A stretch of 47,216 nt of DNA from Myxococcota bacterium (GCA_030748735.1 JASMLK010000088.1:1-47216); one strand, 5' to 3'; positions 16,985-26,180 are shown, counted from the stretch's first letter. The notes: generated from the letters alone by a model not told the origin. Translations and numbers: made by a program.

Positions 16985-19935
16985 CGCAGTCGAATTCGCC
17001 CGCTGGCTGGCAACTCGGCCGCCGCCGCTTTCTCGAGCTGGCCGGCCTCGCCACCGCAGCCACGACCACGGGCTGTTTGCCGTTCGTGCACCTGAAGGAA
17101 GAATCCCCGGCCGGTCCACTCGCTGACGGTGCGATCGCGGGCCGCACGGAGAAGCTCGGCAGCTGGCAGGACCTGTATCGCCAACGCTGGACCTGGGACC
17201 GCGTCGCCAAGGGCACCCACGGTTGGCTCAATTGCCGCAGCGCGTGCAACTTCGATCTCTACGTGAAGGACGGCGTCGTGGTTCGCGAAGAACAGTCGGC
17301 GACCTACGAAGCGTCAGAGCCGGGTGTTCCCGACTTCAACCCGCGCGGCTGTCAGAAGGGCGCTTGCTACACCGAAGTGATGTATGGGCCGAGTCGCTTG
17401 TCGGTTCCCCTGAAGCGCGTCGGCGAGCGCGGCGCGGGCCAGTGGGAGCAGATCTCCTGGGACCAGGCGCTGGCCGAAATCGGCGAGAAGCTCGTGAAGA
17501 TCGCCGAAAAGGACGGCGCCGACAGCATCATCCACGACCTCGGCCCCCACTTCGACAATGGCCCCACGACCGCGGCACGCGTGCGCTTCTTCGGCATGAT
17601 GGGCGCGACGCTCTCCGACGACTGGGCCGAGATCGGTGACCTCAACCACGGGGCCACACTGACCTTCGGCTTTCCCCATGTCGGCGGTGGTTCGGACGAG
17701 TGGTTCCTTTCGGACTATCTCGTCGTGTGGATGATGAATCCGGCGGTGACCCAGATCCCCGACGCGCACTTCCTGTTCGAAGCGAAGTACGACGGTGCGG
17801 AGCTGGTGGTGGTCGATCCGCAGTACAGCGCCACTGCGGTGCACGCCGACCAGTGGCTGCCGATCCGCCCCGGTGCCGACACCGCACTGGCATTGGCGAC
17901 CGCAAAGCACATCTGGGACAGCGGCCGCATGGACCTCGACTACGTGCGCGAGCAGACGGATCTTCCGGTGCTCGTTCGCCTCGACACGGGCCGCTTTCTC
18001 AACGAGTCCGACCTCGAAGAAGGCGGCCGCGCATCCGTCGTGTTCGTCTGGGACGCCGACGATGAACGCCCGGTGCCCGCCCCGGGTAGCCCCGACAACA
18101 CGCGGCAACCGCGCCTCGACGATGGCAAGGTCGAACCACCCATCGAAGGACGCTTCTCCATCACGCTCGCCGACGGCAGCGAGACCTTCGTCGTACCGGT
18201 CGGCTCGCTCCTGCGCGAGCACCTCGAAGCCTGGAGCTTCGAAGCCGCCGCCGAAGTCACGGGGCTCGCGGTCGAGCAGGTCCGGGAGTTTGCGGAAGGC
18301 TTCGCGCGCGCCGAGCGCCCGATGGTGCTCTCGAGTTGGGGTTCCAACCGCTATCTGCATTCGGACCAGATGAACCGCGCGAAGATCCTGTGCCTCTCGC
18401 TCAAGGGCGCGGTCGGTCGCAAGGGTTCCGGTTATCACTCGACCGGTTGGATCGAAACCGGAAGCCTCGGCATTGGCGACAAGACGGGGCTGGCCGGCCG
18501 GCTCGCGCTGTTCTCGCAAATCGGCATGGGCACACTCTTCGACATGGCGATCGACCGGGTGCGGGGTCGCATCAGCGAGCAGCGCATGATGTGGGAACTC
18601 GGCGACATCCTGGGCGAAGACATCGCGTGCATGACCAACGCCGCGAGCATGAACCTCGCCATCCAGGGCATCGCAGACGATCTCGATCGCGAACAGGACG
18701 GACTCTACCCCCGGCCACTCAGCGCCTACGATCGCGAAGCACGCGAAAAGGACTGGATGCCGCGGCTTCCCAAGGACAAGGCGCGCGCCTGGGTGACGGG
18801 GGGCAACAACGTCCTGCGTCGTTCGAATCTCCCCCAGCGCTCCCTCGAACACCTCTGGCCCGAACTCGAACTCATCGTCGATGTGAACCCGAAGTTCACC
18901 TTCACGGGCATGCACGCCGACTACCTGCTTCCCGCGGCGGGCTATTACGAAAAACGCGGCATCAAGTATGCGGTCGCGTACATCCCCTATCTCCACTACT
19001 GCGACGCGGCCGTCGACCCCATCGGTGAATCGAAGGACGAGTGGTGGATCTTCTGGAAGCTCGCCCAGGAGGTGCAGCGTGTGGCGCTCGAACGGGGCAC
19101 CCCAGAGCTCGACGGTTGCGGGAAGTTCCCGGTCGACCTTTCGAACTTCGGCGACCGCTTCTCCTTCTACGGCAAGTTCGGCCCCGAAGAGACGGACAAG
19201 GTCACGCAAGAGATGCTGAACAACGCTGCCACCACCGACAGGATGACGGTCGCCGAACTCGAGAAGACCGGCACCCAGAAGTTCCAGAGCGCAGGCGGGC
19301 CGAGCGGGCAGCCGCAGTTGTTCAACGACGAATGGAAGGGGGAGGGTGTGCTCTACGCCTGCACCCACTTCACCGAAGAGAAGTGGCCGTGGCCGACGCG
19401 CACGGGGCGGCAGCAGTTCTACATCGACCACCCCTGGTTCCTCGAAGTGGGCGAAGCGCTGCCGACCCACATCGAGAGCCCCAAGGCCGGCGGCGACCTG
19501 CCATTCCAGCTGATCTCGTGCCATGCACGCTGGAGCATCCACAGCGTCTGGCGCGACGACCCGATGATGTTGCGCCTGCAGCGCGGCGAACCGGCGCTCT
19601 ATCTCAACCCCGACGATGCGCAGCGTGAAGGCATCGATGACGGCGATTGGGCCGAACTCGAAAACCGCATCGGCAAGGTCTACATGCGGGTCAAGTACTC
19701 GACGATGGTGCGGCCCGGGGTCGCGTACTACTTCCACGCCTGGGAACCGCATCAATTCCCCGATCACGAGTCCTACAAGTTCGTGACGCCGGGTCTGATG
19801 AATCCTCTCCATTTCGCCGGTGGTGAAGGACAGCTGAGCTGGCGCTTCGGGGTGTGGGAACCGGGTACGCAGGTACAGGACACGCGGGTGGCCATCCGGC
19901 CAGGCAGGCCCGCCGGACAGGAGGTGTCGTCATGA
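16981..19935 (+). CDS. Type II molybdoenzyme alpha subunit (ethylbenzene dehydrogenase-like)
   Basis: A 984-residue Mo-bis-MGD catalytic subunit of the DMSO reductase family. It carries a Tat signal (GRRRFLELAG, 13-22). The FS0 [4Fe-4S] site is H80, C85, C89 and C124, and the His ligand marks the type II clade. The Mo-ligand Asp is most likely D220 in EIGDLNHGATLTFG, near the ethylbenzene dehydrogenase ligand Asp223. This clade includes ethylbenzene, p-cymene and steroid C25 dehydrogenases (oxygen-independent hydroxylation of hydrocarbons) as well as dimethylsulfide dehydrogenase, selenate, chlorate and nitrate reductases. The subunit set with a gamma heme protein and the sequence style fit the hydrocarbon hydroxylase side best, but the substrate is not readable. 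No in-frame UGA. Confidence 0.9.
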   Translation: MTQSNSPAGWQLGRRRFLELAGLATAATTTGCLPFVHLKEESPAGPLADGAIAGRTEKLGSWQDLYRQRWTWDRVAKGTHGWLNCRSACNFDLYVKDGVVVREEQSATYEASEPGVPDFNPRGCQKGACYTEVMYGPSRLSVPLKRVGERGAGQWEQISWDQALAEIGEKLVKIAEKDGADSIIHDLGPHFDNGPTTAARVRFFGMMGATLSDDWAEIGDLNHGATLTFGFPHVGGGSDEWFLSDYLVVWMMNPAVTQIPDAHFLFEAKYDGAELVVVDPQYSATAVHADQWLPIRPGADTALALATAKHIWDSGRMDLDYVREQTDLPVLVRLDTGRFLNESDLEEGGRASVVFVWDADDERPVPAPGSPDNTRQPRLDDGKVEPPIEGRFSITLADGSETFVVPVGSLLREHLEAWSFEAAAEVTGLAVEQVREFAEGFARAERPMVLSSWGSNRYLHSDQMNRAKILCLSLKGAVGRKGSGYHSTGWIETGSLGIGDKTGLAGRLALFSQIGMGTLFDMAIDRVRGRISEQRMMWELGDILGEDIACMTNAASMNLAIQGIADDLDREQDGLYPRPLSAYDREAREKDWMPRLPKDKARAWVTGGNNVLRRSNLPQRSLEHLWPELELIVDVNPKFTFTGMHADYLLPAAGYYEKRGIKYAVAYIPYLHYCDAAVDPIGESKDEWWIFWKLAQEVQRVALERGTPELDGCGKFPVDLSNFGDRFSFYGKFGPEETDKVTQEMLNNAATTDRMTVAELEKTGTQKFQSAGGPSGQPQLFNDEWKGEGVLYACTHFTEEKWPWPTRTGRQQFYIDHPWFLEVGEALPTHIESPKAGGDLPFQLISCHARWSIHSVWRDDPMMLRLQRGEPALYLNPDDAQREGIDDGDWAELENRIGKVYMRVKYSTMVRPGVAYYFHAWEPHQFPDHESYKFVTPGLMNPLHFAGGEGQLSWRFGVWEPGTQVQDTRVAIRPGRPAGQEVSS

Positions 19936-20957
19936 CCGCGACCGAAACGAATCGCCAGATCGCGATGGTGCTCGATCTGAACAAGTGCATCGGTTGCCAG
20001 ACCTGCACCGTTGCGTGCAAAAAGCTCTGGAACAAGGACACCGGTACGGGGTACGCGTACTGGAACAACGTCGAAACCCTCCCCGGCGCGGGCTATCCGC
20101 GCAATTGGACCGAGACCGGTGGTCGAACCGACCAGGGGGAGGTGAAGGCGGGAAGCGTCCCGAATCTCGACGAAGACTACGGCCGCGCCTGGACGTTCAA
20201 TCACGACGAAGTGCGTGCCCGCGCGGGCGAAGGCGAACAGAAGCCCTGGCTACGGCCGAAGGAAAAACCGAAATGGGGCGCCAATTGGGACGAGGACCGG
20301 GGTGAAGGCAGTTATCCGCAAGACAACCACTACTTCTACTTGCCGCGGCTCTGCAACCACTGCACCCATCCCGCATGTCTCGACGCGTGTCCGCGCCATG
20401 CGATCGAAAAGCGTGACGAAGACGGCATCGTGCTGGTCGATCAGGATCGTTGCCACGGTTATCGCTTCTGCGTGGAGTCCTGCCCGTACAAGAAGGTCTA
20501 CTTCGACCCCCAGCGACAGGTGACCACCAAGTGCATCTTCTGTCTGCCGCGGGTGGAAGAGGGTGTGGCCCCGGCCTGTGCGCGTCAGTGTCCGGGTCGA
20601 CTTCGCTTCGTGGGCTATCTCGACGACGAAGCGGGGCCGATCTGGAAGCTCGTGCACGAGTTCGCGGTGGCCCTGCCGTTGCATCCCGAATTCGATCTCG
20701 GGCCCAACGTCTACTATGTGCCGCCGATGAGTCCACCGAAGCTCGACGCACAGGGCCGCCCCACCGACGAGCCCCGCATCCCCACCGCGTACCTCGAAAG
20801 CCTGTTCGGGAAACAAGTGCACGGTGCGCTGCGCATCCTCGAACTCGAACGCGCGAAGCGACGCCGAGGCGAAGCGAGCGAACTGATGGATCTCTTGATC
20901 GCCTACGACTGGAACGAAAACTTCGCTCTCGGTGAGCGCAAGCGCGAGGTGCTGTGA
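19932..20957 (+). CDS. Type II molybdoenzyme beta subunit (Fe-S electron transfer)
   Basis: A 341-residue ferredoxin-like subunit passing electrons from alpha to gamma. Cys groups are C19-C22-C25-C29, C141-C144-C149-C153, C174-(Y177)-C180-C184, and C201-C204-C216-C220. In the third group the second Cys is Tyr (CHGYRFC), as in relatives where that cluster is [3Fe-4S], so three [4Fe-4S] and one [3Fe-4S] cluster are expected. No signal peptide is present, so it is probably exported folded with alpha by the Tat system. ATG 19932 overlaps the alpha stop by 4 bp. Confidence 0.93.
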   Translation: MTATETNRQIAMVLDLNKCIGCQTCTVACKKLWNKDTGTGYAYWNNVETLPGAGYPRNWTETGGRTDQGEVKAGSVPNLDEDYGRAWTFNHDEVRARAGEGEQKPWLRPKEKPKWGANWDEDRGEGSYPQDNHYFYLPRLCNHCTHPACLDACPRHAIEKRDEDGIVLVDQDRCHGYRFCVESCPYKKVYFDPQRQVTTKCIFCLPRVEEGVAPACARQCPGRLRFVGYLDDEAGPIWKLVHEFAVALPLHPEFDLGPNVYYVPPMSPPKLDAQGRPTDEPRIPTAYLESLFGKQVHGALRILELERAKRRRGEASELMDLLIAYDWNENFALGERKREVL

Positions 20958-21505
20958 TGGTTCACAAGGTTTCATTGATTGCGGCGCCCACGGGCCTCTC
21001 GCCCGGGGGCTATGTCAAGAAGGCCTTCGCCGACCGAAATGCTCCGCAGACACCCGTTGCGGAACTCGAAGTCGTGAAGGGCCTGACGGGTTGGCGGATT
21101 CGACTCGAGTGGGACTGCAGCGACCCGGTCACATCGCTTGCGGACGACGTCGATCGCTTCGTCGATGCGGCCGCGATCCTCGCCCCCGGTGCCCCGGACG
21201 CACCCTGGATGAGCATGGGAGCGCCGGGCAAACCGGTGGAAGGCGCGCTGTGGCGTGCGGATCGCGAAGCGCTCTTCGGCGTTCGCGCAGAGGGCCTCGG
21301 TACGGTCGAACGCAGTGATGCCCCGGCCGGGTGGAGTGCGATGGCGGATCGCCAGGCCGGAAAGTGGCGCGTTTCCTTCCACGCCCCCTCCTGGTCGGCC
21401 CTCGACGCGCAACAGCAACTCGCCGTCGCCGTCTGGCAGGGCGCGAAAGGTGATCGCGGCGGACTCAAGAGCGTGTCGTCGGGCTGGATCGCGGTGGGCT
21501 CGTGA
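20957..21505 (+). CDS. Type II molybdoenzyme gamma subunit (heme b, EB_dh-like)
   Basis: About 182 residues matching the EbdC/DdhC-type heme b subunit. The candidate axial ligands are M87 in the PWMSMGAPGKPV segment and K171 in GGLKSVSSGW, which correspond to the Met/Lys pair of ethylbenzene dehydrogenase. ATG 20957 overlaps the beta stop (TGATG); GTG 20954 is an alternative. No signal peptide is visible, although known gamma subunits of periplasmic members are often Sec-exported, so either it travels with the Tat-exported complex or it stays in the cytoplasm. Confidence 0.82.
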   Translation: MVHKVSLIAAPTGLSPGGYVKKAFADRNAPQTPVAELEVVKGLTGWRIRLEWDCSDPVTSLADDVDRFVDAAAILAPGAPDAPWMSMGAPGKPVEGALWRADREALFGVRAEGLGTVERSDAPAGWSAMADRQAGKWRVSFHAPSWSALDAQQQLAVAVWQGAKGDRGGLKSVSSGWIAVGS

Positions 21506-21987
21506 ACACGCCGGACCGCACCGCGGCGCTGTGCTTCGTCGCATGGGCGCGCGTCTTCAGCCCCGTGGCCGCCAAGGATCTTCGCAGCGATGCCTGGAAG
21601 GCTCTCGGCCTGCCGGGCGATTTCGGTGAAGTCGAGGGGGACTACTGGGCGATCTTCCACGTTGGATCACCACCGCCCGTGCCGCTCGTCTTCCACGCAG
21701 CACTCGGGATGGAAGGCGGCCACGCACGCGAAGAGTGGATGCGGGTGCTGCAGTTCCTGGGACTCGCCTGGCAGGACGCAGCGCTTCCCCCGGATCATCT
21801 GGCCCCGGGGTGCGAAGCGTTGGCTGCGGCGATCGACAAAGGCGACCGCGTGATGGTGGCCGAACTCTGCGAGCGCTACCTGCAACCGTGGTGCGAGCAG
21901 GCGCATGCGCGGCTGGCCGAAGGCCCGCAGGCGATGCGCGAACTCGTCGGGTGCTTCGAAGGGGATCTGCAGTCGGTTGCGGGCTAG
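21502..21987 (+). CDS. TorD/DmsD-family molybdoenzyme chaperone (delta)
   Basis: A 161-residue, mainly helical protein placed last in the operon, where type II enzymes keep their dedicated maturation chaperone (EbdD/DdhD/NarJ-like). It resembles TorD-type proteins: ARVFSPVAAKDLRSDAWKAL near the N-terminus, EEWMRVLQFLGLAW and LAPGCEALAAAI, and the ELCERYLQPWCEQAHARL helix. It should hold the alpha apoprotein and mask its Tat signal until cofactor insertion. GTG 21502 overlaps the gamma stop. Confidence 0.85.
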   Translation: MNTPDRTAALCFVAWARVFSPVAAKDLRSDAWKALGLPGDFGEVEGDYWAIFHVGSPPPVPLVFHAALGMEGGHAREEWMRVLQFLGLAWQDAALPPDHLAPGCEALAAAIDKGDRVMVAELCERYLQPWCEQAHARLAEGPQAMRELVGCFEGDLQSVAG

Positions 21988-21995
21988 CGGTGGCT

Positions 21996-22781
21996 TCAGA
22001 TCCAGCCCGCTGCGAGTCCGGTGCCGACACCGATCATGCACAGCGCGACGACGACCTGGAGACCGCGCAGGGTGATCTTCTTCAGCAGTCGCGAGCCAAT
22101 GAAAGCGCCGGCGAACGCGGCGAGACAAGCGCTCAGCACCAAGCCGACGATTTCCGGTGGAAGCGCTTCGAAGCTCGTCGAGAAATACGACACGCCGTAG
22201 ACCGTGAGTCGGGTGCAGTCGACGATCACGGCCGAAACGACGCCTGTCGCGATGAACGCTTCTTTGTCGAGACCCGACTTGATGAGGAATGCCGATCGAA
22301 ACGCACCCTGATTCCCCGAAAGGCCTCCGAAGAACCCCGAGAGCATGCCCCCGAGAGGCAGGTACTTCAGGGGGACGGCCAGCGCCGCGAATGCGGGGGA
22401 CAGCTCGAGGCACGCGAACATGGCAATGAGCGAGCCGATCACGAGCTTGACGGGCGTCACCTCGAAGGTACGACCCAGCCATTCGTAACTCGCAATCGCT
22501 TCGAGCCCCGCAACACCAACGAGTGCGCCTGCGCCGAACACCGCGGCGACCGCCGCAGGAAGACTGAAGCGTGCCACCACACGCCATTTGGCCTGCCTTC
22601 CCACCAGCGCAAGTTTGAACAAGTTGTTGGCGAGGTGTACGACCGCGGTGGCCGCGACGGCGACGGGGATCGGGAAGAACACGGCGAACGCCGGCATCAG
22701 CAAGGTGCCGAGGCCGAATCCCGAAAAAAGGGTCAACCCGGAGACGAAGAGCGCAGTCAGCGTGATGAGCGCGTAGTCCAT
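21996..22781 (-). CDS. TSUP (TauE/SafE) family transporter
   Basis: A 261-residue membrane protein with about eight hydrophobic helices and a typical TSUP repeat: the N-terminal GFGLGTLLMPAFAVFFPIPVAVAATA motif and a second copy around LGGMLSGFFGGLSGNQGAFRSAFL. TSUP proteins export or import sulfite, sulfoacetate, taurine-related or other organic anions. It lies 7 bp after the M16 protease gene on the same strand and ends 8 bp from the molybdoenzyme operon, which runs toward it. Ligand unknown. Confidence 0.9.
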   Translation of the reverse strand: MDYALITLTALFVSGLTLFSGFGLGTLLMPAFAVFFPIPVAVAATAVVHLANNLFKLALVGRQAKWRVVARFSLPAAVAAVFGAGALVGVAGLEAIASYEWLGRTFEVTPVKLVIGSLIAMFACLELSPAFAALAVPLKYLPLGGMLSGFFGGLSGNQGAFRSAFLIKSGLDKEAFIATGVVSAVIVDCTRLTVYGVSYFSTSFEALPPEIVGLVLSACLAAFAGAFIGSRLLKKITLRGLQVVVALCMIGVGTGLAAGWI

Positions 22782-22788
22782 TGATGTC

Positions 22789-25587
22789 TCAGTCGACGCT
22801 TTCTCCGTCGGCGTCGATGAACTGGATGGGGCCGAGTTCGAGGGCCCGGATCGGAGCCTCGATCTGCGCGCGGTCGCCGATCACGATCCAGGTCAACGCG
22901 TCGGGGCGAAGAGCGAATGTTGCGGCTTCTGCTGCTGCACCGCCGTCGACGGCCTCGATCGCGGCTGCATAGTGATTCCAGTAGTCGTCATCGAAGCCGA
23001 AGCGAACGATCTCGGCGATCGAAGACGCGACGGCGGCTCCGGTTTCCCAGCGCCCCGGTAGCGACAGCGTCTGCACGTTCTTCGCGCGCTCGATTTCGTC
23101 GGCGCTCGGTGGGCGAGCGCCCTGGATTTCACGCAACTCCTTCACGATTTCGAGCATCGAGTCGGTGGTCTTGTCGGTCTGCACTGCTCCGTAGACGAAG
23201 AAGGGGCGCTGCCCGCGGGCGCTCACGAAGGCGCTGTGCGCACCGTACGACCAGTGCTTGTCTTCGCGCAGGTTGCGGTTGATGCGCGAGTTGAAGCCCG
23301 CGCCCAGGACTTCGTTCATGACTTCGATCGCGGGTTCGCGCGGCGTTGCCTTCGGTGGGCCGAGGTGCCCGGCAAAGACCATCGATTGAATCGCCCCGGG
23401 GCGATCGATCAGGAAGACGCGCGACTTCGCCTGCGGCACCACTTCCACGATGTCCTTGCTGGCTGCTTTACGCGCCTTCCACTTGCGAAAGAGTTTCTCG
23501 AGCTTCGGAACGATCTCCTGTCGCGTCGTGTCGCCGACGACGACCAGGGTAGATGCCGAGGGCGCAAACCAGCGCGCGTGAAACGCGACGAGATCGTTCC
23601 GCGTGAGGGCTTCGACCGACTTCCGTGTTCCCGAGCCGGTGAAGGGAAGCCCGTACGCGTGGTTCCGGCCGAAGAGCAGCCCGGGAAAGACGCGAAGCGC
23701 AATGCGAAAGGGCGTCACGCTTTCCTGTTCGATCGCGGCCAACTGCATGGCCCGGCGACGTTCGAATTCGTCGGGAGCGAAGGCGGGGTTCAGGATGACG
23801 TCCGCAAAGAGTTCGAGCGCAGGGTCGAGGTCGCTGCGAAGGGCGGAAAGCTCGACGATCGAAAGGTCGAGGTTCGACCGTGTCGAGAGTTCGGCCCCCA
23901 GGTCCGCGAGGGCATCGTCGATTTCGAGCGCGCTTCGCGTGCGCGTACCCTGGGGCAGCATGTCGAGGGCGAGCTTCGCGGTTCCCGCACCGTCACTCGG
24001 GTCCGACGAATAGCCGGCATCGACCAGGAGTTGGAACGACACCGTCGGGACGCTGTGGCGCGGTACGACGATGATGTCGAGGCCGCTCTCGAGGGTGTCC
24101 CGCTCGACACTCGGAAACACGACCTGCGGCGCCGGGCCGACGACCGGAAGATGTGCGCGATCGGCTTCGTCTTCGCCCGCCTTCGCCTGTGACGCGGGAT
24201 GGACCTCGAGGACGAACACACCGTCGTGGATCCAGCGTTTCAGCGCCCCACGAATGTCCTTCGCTCGCGCGCCTGCGATCGTCTCGAAGCTGTGGAGGTA
24301 GGCGTCCGGCGAACCGAAATAGACTTCACTCTGCGCGAGGATGTCGGCTTTTCCGCCATAACCACCCACCGATTCGATCCCGCGCAGAAACGACGCGCGG
24401 AACTGCGTCTTCGTACGTTCGACTTCCTTCCTGGTCGGCCCCTTCGATACGAGACGTTCGAGTTCCTGGTCGAGTGCGCGCTCGACGGCAACGGGGTCGG
24501 CACCCGGCGCTACCGTGGCCCACACGACGAGGAGACTTCCCAACTGCCGTTCCCAGGTGAAGGCGCTCACGTCGGTGGCGATCTGGTCTTCGTAGACGAG
24601 TCGCTTGTAGAGCCGTGACGACTTGCCTTCTGCCAGGATACTGCTCGCCATGTCGAGCAGGTCCGTTTCTCGGTGCCCGGTTTCGGGGATGTTCCAGACC
24701 TTGATGATGCGCGACTGTGGCACGCGGTCGTAGGTGCGCAGTCGCGACGCTTCGTTACGTTCGGCGACCCAGCGCTCGCGCTGGCCCACGGGCGGCCCGG
24801 GTGCGACGCCGCCGAAGTAATGCTCGACCCGTTCGCGCACCGCCTGGGGATCGACATCGCCCGCGATCGTCAAGACTGCGTTGGCCGCGCCGTAGAAGCG
24901 CTCGAACCACTTGCGAACGTCGTCGAGGCTCGCCGCGTCGAGGTCCTTCATCGAGCCGATCGTCGGCCAGCGATAGGGGTGGCCATCGGGATAGGCGTTC
25001 TTGCCGATCAGCCGATAGACCGCGCCATAGGGTTCGTTTTCGTTCTGGCGCTTCTCGTTTTTCACCACACCGCGCTGCTCGTCGAGGCGTTCCTGGCTGA
25101 TGGCGCCTAGCAGGTGCCCCATGCGATCCGACTCCATCCACAGCGCGAGGTCGAGCGCATTGATCGGGACAGTTTCGAAGTAGTTGGTTCGATCGGAATT
25201 GGTGGTCGCGTTCTGGTCGGTCGCGCCCACCCGGTCGAAGGGCAGGGTGAATTCGGCGTTGTAGTGCTCGCTTCCTTCGAACATCAGGTGCTCGAACAAG
25301 TGCGCGAAGCCGGTCTTGCCGCGGCGCTCGTTCTTGGAGCCGACGTGGTACCAGACGTTGACCGCGGCGATCGGCGCCTTGGGGTCGCGGTGGACGATCA
25401 GCCGGAGCCCGTTGTCGAGGACGAACTTCTCATAGGAGATCCGCAAGTCGTCGAGTTCCCGCGCGTCGCCTTTTGCCGCGGCAGGCAGTGCGATTGCGAG
25501 GGTCGCGAGCGCGAGCGATGCGAAGACCAGGTGGTCGAAGGCGCTTCGGGGGGCCTGGCGGGTGCAGCGGCGAACGGGCAGGGTCAT
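22789..25587 (-). CDS. Two-domain M16 (pitrilysin-like) zinc metalloprotease
   Basis: About 932 residues with an N-terminal signal peptide (cleavage near ALPAAA/KG). The first M16 domain has the inverted zinc motif HLFEH (about 96-100, with E99 catalytic) inside GKTGFAHLFEHLMFEG, and the downstream Glu ligand probably lies in the RGVVKNEKRQNENEPYG stretch. The second half is another M16 fold without the HxxEH motif (region after FPSVERDTLESGLDIIVVP), the usual active/inactive pair that closes around peptides. It is probably periplasmic. Start uncertain: ATG 25587 gives the cleanest signal peptide and has GGAG 12 bp upstream; ATGs at 25605 and 25614 are in frame. It would be transcribed with the TSUP gene. 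Confidence 0.92.
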   Translation of the reverse strand: MTLPVRRCTRQAPRSAFDHLVFASLALATLAIALPAAAKGDARELDDLRISYEKFVLDNGLRLIVHRDPKAPIAAVNVWYHVGSKNERRGKTGFAHLFEHLMFEGSEHYNAEFTLPFDRVGATDQNATTNSDRTNYFETVPINALDLALWMESDRMGHLLGAISQERLDEQRGVVKNEKRQNENEPYGAVYRLIGKNAYPDGHPYRWPTIGSMKDLDAASLDDVRKWFERFYGAANAVLTIAGDVDPQAVRERVEHYFGGVAPGPPVGQRERWVAERNEASRLRTYDRVPQSRIIKVWNIPETGHRETDLLDMASSILAEGKSSRLYKRLVYEDQIATDVSAFTWERQLGSLLVVWATVAPGADPVAVERALDQELERLVSKGPTRKEVERTKTQFRASFLRGIESVGGYGGKADILAQSEVYFGSPDAYLHSFETIAGARAKDIRGALKRWIHDGVFVLEVHPASQAKAGEDEADRAHLPVVGPAPQVVFPSVERDTLESGLDIIVVPRHSVPTVSFQLLVDAGYSSDPSDGAGTAKLALDMLPQGTRTRSALEIDDALADLGAELSTRSNLDLSIVELSALRSDLDPALELFADVILNPAFAPDEFERRRAMQLAAIEQESVTPFRIALRVFPGLLFGRNHAYGLPFTGSGTRKSVEALTRNDLVAFHARWFAPSASTLVVVGDTTRQEIVPKLEKLFRKWKARKAASKDIVEVVPQAKSRVFLIDRPGAIQSMVFAGHLGPPKATPREPAIEVMNEVLGAGFNSRINRNLREDKHWSYGAHSAFVSARGQRPFFVYGAVQTDKTTDSMLEIVKELREIQGARPPSADEIERAKNVQTLSLPGRWETGAAVASSIAEIVRFGFDDDYWNHYAAAIEAVDGGAAAEAATFALRPDALTWIVIGDRAQIEAPIRALELGPIQFIDADGESVD

Positions 25588-25772
25588 GGTTCGGACGGTC
25601 TCCATCGTGGGCATGCTTTTCTGACTGACGCGACGAGGGGGGGCCGTGGCTGCAGCTCGGCGCGGATTGTAATGGTGGTTGCTGCCCTCTTCAAAAGCTG
25701 AAACGTTGCGAATTTCGCGGAGGTTCCCCGGCCGCTGCGCATTCGTGGTCAAGCAACCGCGCCCCGAGGTCG

Positions 25773-25937
25773 ATGAAGCCGACGACGAGACACGGCTTTC
25801 AGGGGGCTCGGCGACACGTGGCACTGCGAATGCTTGCCCAGATCATGATCGAGAAGGGCTTGATGACCCGCGATGAATTCCAACAGCGCATTGCCGTGCT
25901 GAGCGCATGCGACGAAGGAGATCTGCCTGGCGATTGA
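25773..25937 (+). CDS. Small ORF, 54 residues, unknown
   Basis: ATG 25773 to TGA 25935-25937, with GAGG a few bases before the start. The C-terminal part, MLAQIMIEKGLMTRDEFQQR followed by a short acidic tail, looks like a real helical segment of the ‘EKG-x-x-T-x-E/D-E-F’ type common in nitrile-hydratase-like and short coiled proteins. It reads away from the M16 gene. Too short for a firm call. The rest of 25588-25772 should contain the promoter of the M16 gene; no clear box was seen. Confidence 0.4.
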   Translation: MKPTTRHGFQGARRHVALRMLAQIMIEKGLMTRDEFQQRIAVLSACDEGDLPGD

Positions 25938-26040
25938 CGTTCGATCCCCTCACTCGCTCGCACTTCTTCCACTGCGCCATCGAGAAGCACGCCATCAATC
26001 GGTGCACTTCCGGTTGACACCCCCAGGACCCGACGCGACT

Positions 26041-26067
26041 CTGCTCCGCCCTGTGCGGGCGCAGCAG
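26041..26067. terminator. Long GC hairpin
   Basis: CTGCTCCGCCC - TGTGC - GGGCGCAGCAG: ten pairs with a single C-C mismatch in the middle. No U run follows on either strand, so it may be a factor-dependent stop, an RNA-stability element or a DNA-binding site. It lies between the 54-residue ORF and the next gene. Confidence 0.35.
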
Positions 26068-26101
26068 CGCCAGACCACCGCGTGATTCATTGCTTTTCTT
26101 T

Positions 26102-26144
26102 CGACGTCGAACGTGACGTCCCTTTCCGACGTCGAACGTGACGT
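26102..26144. repeat. Two 18-bp direct repeats upstream of a small gene
   Basis: CGACGTCGAACGTGACGT occurs at 26102-26119 and 26127-26144, identical, 25 bp start to start. Each copy is itself an interrupted palindrome (ACGTC-6-GACGT). They end 36 bp before the start codon at 26181, a position fitting a pair of regulator-binding sites. Confidence 0.7.
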
Positions 26145-26180
26145 TCAACCCGACCCCCGCGAAGCCAACGGAGACCCTGC

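Noticed and set aside
17314..19812. 832-codon open frame antisense to the molybdoenzyme alpha gene
   Set aside because: High GC leaves the antisense codon-matched frame free of stops; the sense strand carries all the family motifs.
16981..19935. Formate dehydrogenase-type Sec in the molybdoenzyme
   Set aside because: The Mo ligand position has Asp (GDLNHG) and there is no in-frame UGA; the His-type FS0 marks type II enzymes.
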